Source: Burkholderiaceae bacterium
Lineage (GTDB): Bacteria > Pseudomonadota > Gammaproteobacteria > Burkholderiales > Burkholderiaceae_D
Direction of reading: 5' to 3'
DNA: 41,949 nucleotides
Assembly (NCBI GenBank): GCA_018261755.1
Contig: JAGTRJ010000020.1
Span: 1-41,949, forward strand
The translations under genes and the position numbers were made by a program. How positions within the stretch are numbered: position 1 is the stretch's first letter; each line of letters opens with the position of its first letter. Under the pieces are notes generated by a model. It was given only the letters and a program-made list of their open reading frames with translations. It did no database searches and was not told where the DNA came from. Positions 25,761 through 34,439 of this stretch are shown one piece after another.

Positions 25761-27646
25761 AAGAACAGCGAACAATCGAGCTTTTGCGACGCGGGCATTC
25801 ACGAGCGCTCGGCAGTTTGGTGGTGACCGGTTCGGCGCTGTTGCTGTCGAGCGTGCTGCTGATCATTTTCCTGTCGATGATGATGCGCAGCGAATGGATT
25901 GACGATGGCATCGTCAAGGCGAAAATGATTGCGAGCAACAGCAACGCCGCAGTATTGTTCGGCGACGAAAAGGCGGCGCAGGAAATTCTGTCATCGCTTG
26001 ATATGGCGCCCAGCGTTGAATCGGCGGCGTTGTTTGTCGCCAATGGCAGCATACTGGCGCAATACCGGCGCACGGGAGAACATGAGGCAGCCAGCCCAGC
26101 ACATGGCCAATGGGTTGGGCATCGGTTCGAATGGCAGCATTTCGTCGTGATTGAAGAAATCCGCAACGGTGACGAGCGTATCGGTTTGGTGTCGCTGCGT
26201 TTCATGATGAAGCCGTTTTATCAACGATTGCTGGGTCACGTTGCCGTGATCATGGCGGTCGCGCTGGGCGCGCTGCTGATTGTCTACCTGTTCACGTCGC
26301 GCATGAGGATGGCCGTCAGTCGCGCGGAAATCCAACTCGATTTTCTTGCCTATACCGATCCGGTCACATCTTTGCCCAACCGACGTGCTTTCAACATGGA
26401 ACTGGAGTCGATGGTCGCATCGGCCAAGAATAGCGGTGGACAGGTCGGGCTGATCCTGCTTGATCTGGACAATTTCAAGGTGGTCAACGATACGATGGGG
26501 CATCAGTGCGGTGATGAAATCCTGCGGATGGTCGCCAACAGATTGACCTCCACGCTGCGCAGCGTGGATCTGGTCTGCCGCATGGGTGGCGATGAATTCG
26601 TGCTGATCCTGATGCCGGATGAAGACGCGGAGATCGATCTCGATACGATTGCGGCGCGGGTACTCGAACTGCTGTCGGAACCGTTTCGCTATCAGGAGCA
26701 TGAATTCTTCCTGACGGCTAGCGTTGGCGGCAGTATGTTTCCGGCTGATGCGCAAGATAGCGAAACGCTGATCCGCAAGGCCGATGCCGCGATGTATTCG
26801 GCCAAGCAGGAAGGCAAGAATACCTTTGCCGCGTTCCGGCCTGAAATGGACAAGGTGGCGCAGCGCCGTTTGGCGATTGAAATCAACTTGCGTCGCGCGC
26901 TAGAGCGTGGTGAACTGGCGCTGCATTACCAGCCGCAGATTAATCTTGCGGATGGGCAGGTCGCCGGCATCGAGGCGCTGCTGCGCTGGCACCATCATGA
27001 ACTGGGTGCAATCAGCCCGGCAGAATTCATACCGGTGGCCGAGGAAAGCGGATTGATCATCGATATCGGCAAATGGGCATTGCAGACCGCCTGTCAGCAG
27101 ATGGTTGTCTGGTGCAATGCCGGCATCGCGCCGCCTCGGGTGGCGGTCAACTTGTCCACGCGTCAGGTCAAGGACGCCTCGCTGGCGCTCGACATTCATG
27201 CGATCCTGAGTCAGACGGGGCTGTCGGCGCAGCAGTTGGAACTGGAAATCACTGAAGGCATCCTGATGGAAAACGTCCATGCCAATATCCGTTTCCTGCA
27301 GCAATTGCGGCTGGCCGGCGTCAGCCTGTCGGTCGATGATTTTGGCACCGGCTATTCGTCGCTGTCCTATCTGAAACGCTTCCCGGTCAATCAATTGAAG
27401 ATCGACCGCAGTTTCGTGCGTGATTTGCCTGGTGAAGGTGAGGCATTCATCGTCGCCATCATTTCGATGGCGCACAGTCTGGGGCTGACGGTCGTGGCCG
27501 AAGGGGTGGAAACGGCCGAACAGTTGCGGTTCCTGCGCGACAATGGTTGCGATATCGTGCAAGGTTACTATTTTGCGCGGCCGGCGGCGGCTGATGATGT
27601 TACCGAATTGCTGCGCTCGCGCAGACTGACGGGGTTGCTTGCCTAG
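25757..27646 (+). CDS. CHASE8-like/GGDEF/EAL membrane protein (YfiN-like)
   Basis: The protein has 629 residues. TM1 (about 18-42) and TM2 (about 158-180) bracket a small periplasmic domain of about 115 residues that resembles the CHASE8 sensor of YfiN/TpbB (MIASNSNAAVLFGDEKAAQEIL). GGDEF is intact at 277-281 with an I-site RSVD five residues upstream; EAL is intact, with EALLR 406-410, ELEITEG and DDFGTGYSS. Unlike Pseudomonas YfiN, which has only a cyclase domain, this protein carries an apparently active phosphodiesterase as well. The net direction of its effect on c-di-GMP cannot be predicted. YfiR is expected to hold the periplasmic domain inactive until the receptor is engaged. Confidence 0.93.
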   Translation: MKEQRTIELLRRGHSRALGSLVVTGSALLLSSVLLIIFLSMMMRSEWIDDGIVKAKMIASNSNAAVLFGDEKAAQEILSSLDMAPSVESAALFVANGSILAQYRRTGEHEAASPAHGQWVGHRFEWQHFVVIEEIRNGDERIGLVSLRFMMKPFYQRLLGHVAVIMAVALGALLIVYLFTSRMRMAVSRAEIQLDFLAYTDPVTSLPNRRAFNMELESMVASAKNSGGQVGLILLDLDNFKVVNDTMGHQCGDEILRMVANRLTSTLRSVDLVCRMGGDEFVLILMPDEDAEIDLDTIAARVLELLSEPFRYQEHEFFLTASVGGSMFPADAQDSETLIRKADAAMYSAKQEGKNTFAAFRPEMDKVAQRRLAIEINLRRALERGELALHYQPQINLADGQVAGIEALLRWHHHELGAISPAEFIPVAEESGLIIDIGKWALQTACQQMVVWCNAGIAPPRVAVNLSTRQVKDASLALDIHAILSQTGLSAQQLELEITEGILMENVHANIRFLQQLRLAGVSLSVDDFGTGYSSLSYLKRFPVNQLKIDRSFVRDLPGEGEAFIVAIISMAHSLGLTVVAEGVETAEQLRFLRDNGCDIVQGYYFARPAAADDVTELLRSRRLTGLLA

Positions 27647-28539
27647 AGTGCCTGTCGTGCGCTGGCAAGGATGGCTTCGACCGCCGGGTGGCGGATTTTC
27701 AGTTCGGTCGAAATGGCAAAAAACTGTTCGCGTACCTGGCTGATTTCGCCGACAGGTACCGAGTTGAACTGCGCTTCTATGTCGGGCGCAAGCGCAGAAG
27801 GGGCCGGGAACAGCCCCAGGCCGGTGCGGCCAAAGGTCTTCAGCAGCGCACTATCTTCAAACTCGCCGGCGATTTCTGGCCGTACCCCCTGTAATTCGAA
27901 CCATTGATCGAGCCTGCCTCGCAGCGCATTATTGCGCGTTGGCAGCAACAAGGGCGCGCCATTCAGACTGTCAGGAAAACCGGATATATAACGTTCGGCC
28001 AGCGCGGGAACACCGAACAGCATGATTTGGCCTTCACCCAGCGGGTGGCTGAATACGCGCAGGCTGGTCGAACTGACGGGGCGGTCAGTCAGCACCACGT
28101 CGAACTTGTGCAGCGCCAGATCGGCTAGCAACGATTCGAATTTGCCGTCGTGGCATGACAGCCGCACTTTTTGTGGCAGATGCAATGCCGCTTCCAGCAG
28201 GCGGTAAGCGGTGAGTTTGGGCAGTGAATCGGAAATGCCGACATTCAGGCGCATGCTGCTGCCGAGGTCGGCGTCGGCCAGCGCTTCTTGCATCTGCTCG
28301 CCCAGCAGGAATATCTGATCCGCATAGCCAAGCGCCGTCTGGCCGGCTTCGGTCAGCACCAGCCTGCGTCCTTGTGGTGCTAGCAGCGACTTTCCCAGCG
28401 ACTGTTCCAGTTGTGCGATTTGCATGCTGATGGTCTGTACTGCGACGCCGAGACGCTTCGCGGCTGCGGTGACGCCGCCTTCCTTGGCAACCACCCAGAA
28501 ATAGTACAGGTGACGAAAATTGATGTTGCTGTTTTTCAT
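27643..28539 (-). CDS. nhaR: LysR-family transcriptional regulator, NhaR-like
   Basis: This 298-residue protein opens with INFRHLYYFWVVAKEGGV, the characteristic start of NhaR (E. coli INYNHLYYFWHVYKEGSV), then a winged helix-turn-helix (residues 8-65) and a type 2 periplasmic-binding-like effector domain (about 95-295). NhaR of E. coli responds to sodium and activates nhaA, and it also activates the pga polysaccharide operon. No nhaA is nearby, so the target is open. Its TAG overlaps the TAG of the convergent c-di-GMP gene in the palindrome CTAG. Divergent from hpf with 95 bp between. Confidence 0.85.
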   Translation of the reverse strand: MKNSNINFRHLYYFWVVAKEGGVTAAAKRLGVAVQTISMQIAQLEQSLGKSLLAPQGRRLVLTEAGQTALGYADQIFLLGEQMQEALADADLGSSMRLNVGISDSLPKLTAYRLLEAALHLPQKVRLSCHDGKFESLLADLALHKFDVVLTDRPVSSTSLRVFSHPLGEGQIMLFGVPALAERYISGFPDSLNGAPLLLPTRNNALRGRLDQWFELQGVRPEIAGEFEDSALLKTFGRTGLGLFPAPSALAPDIEAQFNSVPVGEISQVREQFFAISTELKIRHPAVEAILASARQAL

Positions 28540-28634
28540 GGTTCTGTTTTTTCGAAGTTATTGTGCAATTATCTTCGCTTTTTTGTGGCTGTCAAACTGC
28601 TTATGATGGGAACCGTAAACGCGAAGGAGCATTT

Positions 28635-28982
28635 ATGACGCCGACTATCATTGCAAAAGGCATCGACGCCAGCCAGGCATTGCGCGACTACATCCGCGAC
28701 AGTGTGGATTCCGCGCTGAACTGGACGCAGGACAGTATCCATTTCGTCACGGTGCGCATCACCGACCTCAACGGGCCGAAGGGCGGCAAGGACAAACGTT
28801 GCCAGATTCATTTGAAACTGCCGGGTTTGCCGAACGTGGTCGTGAGCGAAGTCAGCAGCAGCATCAACAGCGCGATCGACCGCGCAGTGCTGCGCACATC
28901 GCGCGTGGTCAGCCGCGTGCTGGAGCGCGCAAAGGAAATCCAGCCGATCAATGTGCCGGTGCTGCGCCGGGTCGCAATCTGA
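28635..28982 (+). CDS. hpf: Ribosome hibernation promoting factor / sigma-54 modulation family
   Basis: This is a 115-residue short-form HPF/RaiA protein that binds the 30S subunit in stationary phase to inactivate or dimerise ribosomes. ATG 28635 is preceded by GCGAAGGAGCATTT, a strong ribosome site; an upstream in-frame ATG at 28563 lacks one. The beta-alpha-beta-beta-beta-alpha pattern is visible, with a basic patch GPKGGKDKRCQIHLKL and the helix SSSINSAIDRAVLRTSRVV. In many proteobacteria this gene follows rpoN; here it does not. Confidence 0.88.
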   Translation: MTPTIIAKGIDASQALRDYIRDSVDSALNWTQDSIHFVTVRITDLNGPKGGKDKRCQIHLKLPGLPNVVVSEVSSSINSAIDRAVLRTSRVVSRVLERAKEIQPINVPVLRRVAI

Positions 28983-29010
28983 TTTTGCCAATTCTTGAAG
29001 GAAAAAACTG

Positions 29011-29703
29011 ATGGACAACCGTTACCACTCCTGGCGCGCAAATGCGGCAGAAGCGACTACCGTCAATGTCGTGATGGACGATGCGGCGCGCAATGTGCTG
29101 CGTAATACGTACATGCTGCTGTCGCTGTGCCTGGGATTTAGCGCGCTGACGGCCGGCGCGGCCATCGTGCTGCAATTGCCGTATCCGGGATTGATACTGA
29201 CGCTGCTTGGCTATTTCGGTCTGTTGTACATGGTCAATCGTAACCGCACTAGCGGTGCTGGCGTTGCCTGGACTTTCGCCCTGACCGGTTTCATGGGCTA
29301 TACGCTGGGGCCGATCGTCGGTCTTTACCTGCGACTGCCGAATGGCGGCATGACGGTGATGATGGCGCTGGCGGCAACCGCGGCCATTTTCCTGACGTTG
29401 TCAGCGTATGCGCTGATGGCCAAGCGCGACTTGTCGTTCCTTGGCGGCTTCCTCTCCGCTGGTGTGATGGTGGCATTCCTCGCCTCACTGGCAGCGATTT
29501 TCCTGCAGATTCCGGCGATGTCACTCGGCGTTTCCGCGCTGTTCGTGCTGTTGATGTCAGGCATGATTCTGTTCGAAACGAACCAGATCGTGCGCGGCGG
29601 CGAAACGAATTACATCATGGCCACGGTCAGCCTGTTCGTCTCGCTGTTCAACCTGTTCACCAGCCTGCTGCAAATTCTGGGTTTCGTGAACAATTCGGAC
29701 TAA
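29011..29703 (+). CDS. BAX inhibitor-1 (UPF0005/YbhL-type) membrane protein
   Basis: This 230-residue inner-membrane protein has seven hydrophobic helices starting at about residues 31, 55, 82, 112, 137, 168 and 205. The family signature of an acidic residue near the end of a helix (ILFETNQIVRGGETNYI) is present. Bacterial BI-1 proteins behave as proton-sensitive calcium-leak channels in structural studies of related members; the physiological role in this group is unsettled. AAGGAAAAAACTG precedes the ATG, and the DUF475 gene follows after 19 bp, probably in the same transcript. Confidence 0.92.
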   Translation: MDNRYHSWRANAAEATTVNVVMDDAARNVLRNTYMLLSLCLGFSALTAGAAIVLQLPYPGLILTLLGYFGLLYMVNRNRTSGAGVAWTFALTGFMGYTLGPIVGLYLRLPNGGMTVMMALAATAAIFLTLSAYALMAKRDLSFLGGFLSAGVMVAFLASLAAIFLQIPAMSLGVSALFVLLMSGMILFETNQIVRGGETNYIMATVSLFVSLFNLFTSLLQILGFVNNSD

Positions 29704-29722
29704 GGCGCAAGCGAGAGCCGGC

Positions 29723-30754
29723 ATGAAAAAAAACACGCTGTCGTATTTCACCGGCTCGTCGGTCTTTTGCGTCATCGCGCTGGCAATTGCGTTCGTCTTC
29801 GGCGGCATGAAAGCCGCGATGACCGTGCTCTTCCTGACAGTGCTGGAAACCTCGCTGTCATTCGATAATGCGGTGGTCAACGCCGGCATCCTGAAGACAT
29901 GGAGCGAAGTCTGGCGCCGCCGTTTCCTCACCTGGGGCATCATCATTGCCGTATTCGGCATGCGGTTGGTATTCCCGCTGGTGATCGTCGGCATCGCCGG
30001 TGGCATCGGGCCATTGAACACGATTGCGCTGGCGATGTATTCGCCGGCCGAATACAGCCGCATCCTGGCATCGGCGCACCACCAGATTGCCGCGTTTGGC
30101 GCGACTTTCCTGATGATGGTGTTCTTCAGCTTTTTCGTCGCCCGCCACAAGACCGAGCACTGGTTGAGCATAATAGAAAAGCCGCTGACCCGGCTTGGCA
30201 AGATGGAAGCGATCGAGGCCGCACTGACACTGGCGGCTTTGCTGGGCGCATCGCGCCTGCTGCAGGCGCCGCTGCGCGGTGAATTCATCGAGGCCGGCAT
30301 CTGGGGCATCGTGACTTACATCCTGAGCAAGGGGTTGGCGGCGCTGCTTGGCGGCGATGATGATGGCGCGGTGAAGCATCAGGTGATGGTGCGTCAGGGG
30401 ATTTGCGGTTTCCTGTATCTCGAACTGATCGATTCCAGTTTTTCATTCGATGGCGTGATTGGCGCCTTCGCGCTGACCAACAACCTATTTTTCATCATGC
30501 TCGGCCTTGGCGCGGGCGCGATGTTCGTGCGCAGCTTCACGCTACTCCTGGTGCACAATCGGACGCTGATTCGCTACCGCTATCTGGAGCATGGCGCGTT
30601 CTGGGCGATTGGCGCGCTGGCCGGCCTGATGATGATCGGCGCCGGGCTGGATGTGCCGGAAGCCATCACCGGCGTGATGGGGGCGGTGATGATTGCTGCT
30701 TCGCTCGGCAGTTCGATTCTGGCGAACCGCCGTCAGGTTACAACACTACCTTGA
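29723..30754 (+). CDS. DUF475 / TerC-like integral membrane protein
   Basis: This 343-residue membrane protein has about nine hydrophobic helices. Two acidic motifs typical of the TerC/DUF475 group are evident: LETSLSFDNAVVNA at about residue 40 and LIDSSFSFDGVIGAF at about residue 240. Related TerC proteins have been linked to metal export (manganese, calcium) and tellurite resistance, and the paired Asp residues inside the membrane suggest cation handling. The substrate is not known. The last 17 bp overlap the end of ybeD on the opposite strand. Confidence 0.87.
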   Translation: MKKNTLSYFTGSSVFCVIALAIAFVFGGMKAAMTVLFLTVLETSLSFDNAVVNAGILKTWSEVWRRRFLTWGIIIAVFGMRLVFPLVIVGIAGGIGPLNTIALAMYSPAEYSRILASAHHQIAAFGATFLMMVFFSFFVARHKTEHWLSIIEKPLTRLGKMEAIEAALTLAALLGASRLLQAPLRGEFIEAGIWGIVTYILSKGLAALLGGDDDGAVKHQVMVRQGICGFLYLELIDSSFSFDGVIGAFALTNNLFFIMLGLGAGAMFVRSFTLLLVHNRTLIRYRYLEHGAFWAIGALAGLMMIGAGLDVPEAITGVMGAVMIAASLGSSILANRRQVTTLP

Positions 30755-31022
30755 CCATCGGGTGCGAAGTCAGTGCGCGATACAGGTTGTCGAGCTGTTC
30801 GCGGCTGGTGGCGCGCACGGTGGCGGTCAGCCCGACATACCTTCCCTGTGACGAGGCGCGCATTTCCAGCCGTTCGGCCGTGAACGTCGGGTCGTGCAGC
30901 ACAATGACTTCGACCATGGTTTGGGCGAAGCTGTCTTGAGCCAGTCCCATGATCTTGATCGGGAAGTCGTTCGGATATTCGATCACGACTTCCGTGCCGC
31001 AAATTGAACGCGTTTCCATCAT
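30738..31022 (-). CDS. ybeD: UPF0250/DUF493 protein YbeD
   Basis: This 94-residue ACT-like ferredoxin-fold protein is chosen to start at ATG 31022 because TAGGAGAAGAAGCG precedes it; the next ATG at 31019 is also possible. Core landmarks are PNDFPIKIMG, RASSQGRYVGLTATV and the closing LTSHPMVKVVL. In enterobacteria ybeD sits between dacA and lipB, and here dacA is 11 bp upstream on the same strand. lipB and lipA are not on the far side; instead the gene runs into the convergent DUF475 gene with a 17-bp overlap. Molecular function is unknown. Confidence 0.9.
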   Translation of the reverse strand: MMETRSICGTEVVIEYPNDFPIKIMGLAQDSFAQTMVEVIVLHDPTFTAERLEMRASSQGRYVGLTATVRATSREQLDNLYRALTSHPMVKVVL

Positions 31023-31033
31023 CGCTTCTTCTC

Positions 31034-32188
31034 CTATTTCTTGATCCACAAGCGCATCGAATCCCACGCGCGGCCGAAAACGCTGGCATGGTTGACCGAT
31101 TCAAGCGCGACCACCGGCAGTTCAGCCACCGATTTGCCATCGACCAGCATCTTTAGCGTTGCCACGCGGCTGCCATCCTGGATTGGCGCGAGCAGTGGTT
31201 CGCGGTATTCGAGTACCGGTTTCATGCGCGACGCCACGCCTTTCGGCACGGTGATGTAGGTTTCGCGCTTGAAGCCGGCGCGCACTTCGCCCTTCGAGCC
31301 TTTCCAGACTTCGAGCGAGGCCAGCGTATGGTTGCGCGGGTAAAGTTTTAAAGTGTCGAAATTGCGGAAGCCCCAGTTCAGCAGTTTCAGGCTCTCCTGC
31401 GCGCGCATCTGGTCGGACGACGTACCCATTACCACTGTCAGCATCCTCCGCTCGCCGGTGCCGGCGGTGCGCTTGGCCGAAGCGATCAGGCAGTAGCCGG
31501 CGCCTTCGGTATGGCCGGTCTTCAAGCCATCGACGGTCGGGTCAAGCCACAGCAACCGGTTGCGGTTCGGCTGCTTGATGTTGTTGTAGGTGAATTCCTT
31601 GGTTGAATACATCTTGTAGAACTCGGGGTGGTCGGCGATCAGGTGCGCTGACAGTAGCGACAGATCGTACGCGGTCGAATAATTGTCCTTGTGCGGCAAG
31701 CCGTGCGGATTGGCGAAGCGGCTTGCATTCATCCCCATCCGTGCCGCTTCACGATTCATCAGCACGACGAACGCTTCCTCGCTGCCGGAAACCGCCTCCG
31801 CCAGCGCGACCGCGGCATCGTTGCCGGACTGCACGATTAGGCCGAGCAGCAAATCGTTGATTTTGACCGGTGTTTTCGGGTCGATGAACATTTTCGAGCT
31901 GCTGCGGTCCACCTTCCACGCCCTTTCCGACACGCTGACGGTCTGGTTCAGGTCGAGCTTCTTGTCGCGGATGGCGCCGAACACGATATAAGCCGTCATC
32001 AGCTTGGTCAGCGACGCGGGTTCGACCCGCGCGTGCGGATCGTGCGAAGCCAGCATCTGGCCGCTGTTCAGATCCAGCAGCAGCCAGGATTTCGCGGCAA
32101 CAGCCGGTGCCTGTGGCATTTGCGCCTGTGCGCAGGTCATGAACAGAAAGAGGGCAACAGCAAAAGCGTAGAATTTTTTCATCGTCAT
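31034..32188 (-). CDS. dacA: D-alanyl-D-alanine carboxypeptidase (penicillin-binding protein 5 family)
   Basis: This 384-residue protein has a signal peptide (cleavage near AQA-QMP). Peptidase S11 catalytic motifs are in order: SLTK (PASLTKLMTAY, about 58-61), SGN (IVQSGNDAAVAL, about 122-124) and KTG (DGLKTGHTEGAG, about 220-222). A PBP5 C-terminal beta domain (about 280-365) and a short amphipathic tail (SMRLWIKK) for membrane attachment follow. It trims the terminal D-Ala from murein pentapeptides. An ATG at 32182 is an alternative start. It is followed by ybeD. Confidence 0.94.
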   Translation of the reverse strand: MTMKKFYAFAVALFLFMTCAQAQMPQAPAVAAKSWLLLDLNSGQMLASHDPHARVEPASLTKLMTAYIVFGAIRDKKLDLNQTVSVSERAWKVDRSSSKMFIDPKTPVKINDLLLGLIVQSGNDAAVALAEAVSGSEEAFVVLMNREAARMGMNASRFANPHGLPHKDNYSTAYDLSLLSAHLIADHPEFYKMYSTKEFTYNNIKQPNRNRLLWLDPTVDGLKTGHTEGAGYCLIASAKRTAGTGERRMLTVVMGTSSDQMRAQESLKLLNWGFRNFDTLKLYPRNHTLASLEVWKGSKGEVRAGFKRETYITVPKGVASRMKPVLEYREPLLAPIQDGSRVATLKMLVDGKSVAELPVVALESVNHASVFGRAWDSMRLWIKK

Positions 32189-32237
32189 CTGATAGTGCTG
32201 GAGCGGCCAGGCCGCATCCGGGTTGCATAAGGAAAAA

Positions 32238-32861
32238 TCAGGCGCGCCAGGTGTCGGTCACAATTTGCCGCAGATGATGCAGCTTGCGGTTGAACAGGTG
32301 GTCGCAGCCGGGAACGACGATGACCGGAATATCCTGCGGCCGCGCCCAGTCGAGCACGTCCTTGAGCAGGATGGTGTCATCCATGTCGCCCTGCACCAAA
32401 ATGGTGTTGGCCGGCACCGGCGGCGGCGACCATTTGCCGGCGGTGGCGCTGATCAGGATCAGCCGTTCGGCCGGTTCGCCCTGCTCGGTCAGCCGTTGCT
32501 GCAGGCTGGCCTGGACGAAGGTGCCAAACGAGAACCCGCCGAGCACGACAGGCAAGCCCGGATACTGCTGTTTCATGTATGTCAACAGCAGCGCCATGTC
32601 GTCGGTTTCGCCGCGACCCTGATCATGCTGCCCTTGCGTCTGACCGACGCCGCGAAAATTCATCCGCGCGACCGCAAAGCCGACGCCAACGAAGGCGCGC
32701 CCGAGCGTGGCCACGACCTTGTTGTCCATCGTGCCGCCATACAGCGGATGCGGATGGGCTATTAATGCAATGCCGCGCGGCGCGTTTTCCGGCAGGTCGA
32801 GCGCGCATTCGATTTGCCCGGCAGCGCCGGCAAGGAAAAAGATTTTGGTATGACGGTTCAT
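32238..32861 (-). CDS. Alpha/beta hydrolase (dienelactone hydrolase-like)
   Basis: This 207-residue cytoplasmic hydrolase has the opening AHPHPLYGGTMDNKVV, oxyanion motif RMNFRGVGQTQG, nucleophile elbow GGFSFGTF (catalytic Ser at about residue 110), acid in QGDMDDTI and the catalytic His in VPGCDHLFNRK. This subgroup of small hydrolases is widespread in proteobacteria with no settled substrate. The gene lies 49 bp upstream of dacA on the same strand and downstream of repeat copy E. Confidence 0.88.
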   Translation of the reverse strand: MNRHTKIFFLAGAAGQIECALDLPENAPRGIALIAHPHPLYGGTMDNKVVATLGRAFVGVGFAVARMNFRGVGQTQGQHDQGRGETDDMALLLTYMKQQYPGLPVVLGGFSFGTFVQASLQQRLTEQGEPAERLILISATAGKWSPPPVPANTILVQGDMDDTILLKDVLDWARPQDIPVIVVPGCDHLFNRKLHHLRQIVTDTWRA

Positions 32862-32916
32862 GCGTTCAATGTTCCCGAATTGCCTGCGGCCGGGCCGGCA
32901 GGGTGATTTGGGCCGG

Positions 32917-32991
32917 AAAATATACTGGGCGGTGTATTTCTGAATAGCCGCAGAACTCTCGGCGGAACCTGATGTTTTTCAAATATACTCC
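32917..32991 (-). repeat. 75-bp interspersed repeat, copy E
   Basis: Read on the minus strand it starts GGAGTATATTTG and ends AAATAC-ACCGCCCA-GTATATTTT. It aligns gap-free with the other four copies and is closest to copy D (48 of 75). It begins 11 bases after the ferredoxin gene stop, in the same orientation as that gene. Confidence 0.7.
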
Positions 32992-33002
32992 GGCAGAAAT
33001 TC

Positions 33003-33317
33003 TCAAATCACGAGTTTCTTGACGACCTTTCCACCGAGCAGATGCTGCTCGACGATGCGGTCGATGTCATCGTTATCCTGGTAGCTGTACCAGACACCTT
33101 CTGGATAGACCACCACCACCGGTCCGCTGCCGCACAATCCGAGGCAGTCGGTCTGGTTGATGCGGATTTTCTCGTCGCCTTTCAGCCCCAGCTCCTTGAC
33201 CCGTTTCTTCGCATGTTTCTGCACTTTTTTTGAATGCTTGTTGAGGCAGCATTTGCCACTGTCGCGCTCATTGGCGCAAAAGAACAGATGATGCCCGGTT
33301 GCCATTTTCTTGCCCAT
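33003..33317 (-). CDS. Thioredoxin-like [2Fe-2S] ferredoxin
   Basis: This 104-residue protein starts at ATG 33317, preceded by GGGAGGTTCATC. Cysteines lie in FCANERDSGKCC near the start and in DCLGLCGSGPVVVVYPEGVWY, the pattern of the shethna-like/NuoE-type thioredoxin-fold [2Fe-2S] ferredoxins, with the second pair spaced C-x3-C. The GVWY-x6-DID-x2-IVEQHL tail is also typical. It probably acts as a small electron carrier or metal-cluster protein; the partner is unknown. Many Burkholderiales carry this gene next to an alpha/beta hydrolase of the type at 32238, as recalled from general knowledge. Confidence 0.88.
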   Translation of the reverse strand: MGKKMATGHHLFFCANERDSGKCCLNKHSKKVQKHAKKRVKELGLKGDEKIRINQTDCLGLCGSGPVVVVYPEGVWYSYQDNDDIDRIVEQHLLGGKVVKKLVI

Positions 33318-33474
33318 GATGAACCTCCCGCAAAAAGGTGCTGCGCCATCGGGGTAGCCATGATACACCGTCGTATTATCGCCGAAAACCGGTTGCGTGC
33401 CCGGATGGCTGTGTTGTGCGGTGTCGGTTTCGTGCGTCCGGCCTTCCGGTGTTCGCGATGGTTTCCAGTGTGGC

Positions 33475-34371
33475 TCAATCGCTGCTGCCTGGATCATTCA
33501 ATGGCGAATGGTGCAGCCGTTGCAGCAGGAAATATAGCGCAACGAACGGCCAGCAAAGGGCGAAGAATTGCGCTGCGCCGTTGAAATTCAGGAACTTGCC
33601 CTGCGACCAAGCTTGCAGCGTAACGATGAAATAATGATTGGCCGGTGTCAGGTTGACCATCATCAGGCATAGCAGCAGCGAAAATGCCGCCAGCCGGCGC
33701 TGCACGATGGCGGGCGCGAATGACAGCCCGGCCACCATCAATACTCCGATTAGCAAGCCGCCAAGTGCGCCCGGCGTCAGCCAGACGAACGCATTGTCCG
33801 GCGTGAAAAACAATGCACAGGCGAGTGATTTGACTCCGATCGCCAATGCCAGCAGGCCGCCCGTCAGCATTATCCGCGGCGCGCTACGGCGCAGCAGGCA
33901 CAACAGCGCGAGCAGGGCGCCGGTTAATCCGCTGGCGGTGATGATGGTTTCCAGCAGCCAGAACTGCCAGATGTGCGTGATGTGCAGGTGAATGCTGTGC
34001 ATAAGCAAGGCGCCCAGATCGAACGGTTCAGAGAGCCAGTCGGACAGCCAGACGGATATTCCCGGCAGCACCTGGCCATGACCGAACAGCCAGGATTGTG
34101 GATAAATTTGCGCCAGCGGCCACAGCGCCAGCAGGATCATTGCGCGGCTAGAATCATGACGGAACCAGCGTTTTCCCAGCAGATGGAAGCGGCCCTGATC
34201 GACGAAGCTCGGTGCCAGCAGCATGCCGACGGCCGCGCCGATGGCCGCGCCGGTGACGTTGGTCAGCAAATCGAGATTCGATGGCACGCGGCTTGGCAGC
34301 CAGGTTTGCATCGCTTCCATCAGCGCTGACACAGCAGCACAGCCTGCGATCGAAATCAGCGCCGCGCGCAC
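33475..34371 (-). CDS. VanZ-like membrane protein, C-terminal part after a frameshift
   Basis: From a GTG at 34371 the frame gives 298 residues with about eight hydrophobic helices; the same frame is open up to a TGA at 34471-34473. Just upstream of the GTG the frame reads LTNVAAYLPLGLLAVFALHP, a standard internal VanZ segment, so the true protein began further upstream, in the other frame (34440-34592). No ATG or good ribosome site exists between the break and 34371. The C-terminal half may be expressed only weakly or not at all. VanZ-family proteins are membrane proteins of unclear general function, first named from glycopeptide resistance. Confidence 0.7.
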   Translation of the reverse strand: MRAALISIAGCAAVSALMEAMQTWLPSRVPSNLDLLTNVTGAAIGAAVGMLLAPSFVDQGRFHLLGKRWFRHDSSRAMILLALWPLAQIYPQSWLFGHGQVLPGISVWLSDWLSEPFDLGALLMHSIHLHITHIWQFWLLETIITASGLTGALLALLCLLRRSAPRIMLTGGLLALAIGVKSLACALFFTPDNAFVWLTPGALGGLLIGVLMVAGLSFAPAIVQRRLAAFSLLLCLMMVNLTPANHYFIVTLQAWSQGKFLNFNGAAQFFALCWPFVALYFLLQRLHHSPLNDPGSSD

Positions 34372-34439
34372 GCCTTTTTGCAGCGGATGCAGCGCAAAGA
34401 CCGCCAGCAGGCCGAGCGGCAGATAGGCGGCGACATTGG

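Noticed and set aside
28563-28634. Upstream ATG for the hibernation factor
   Set aside because: No ribosome site there, while AAGGAG precedes the ATG at 28635 and family length fits that start.
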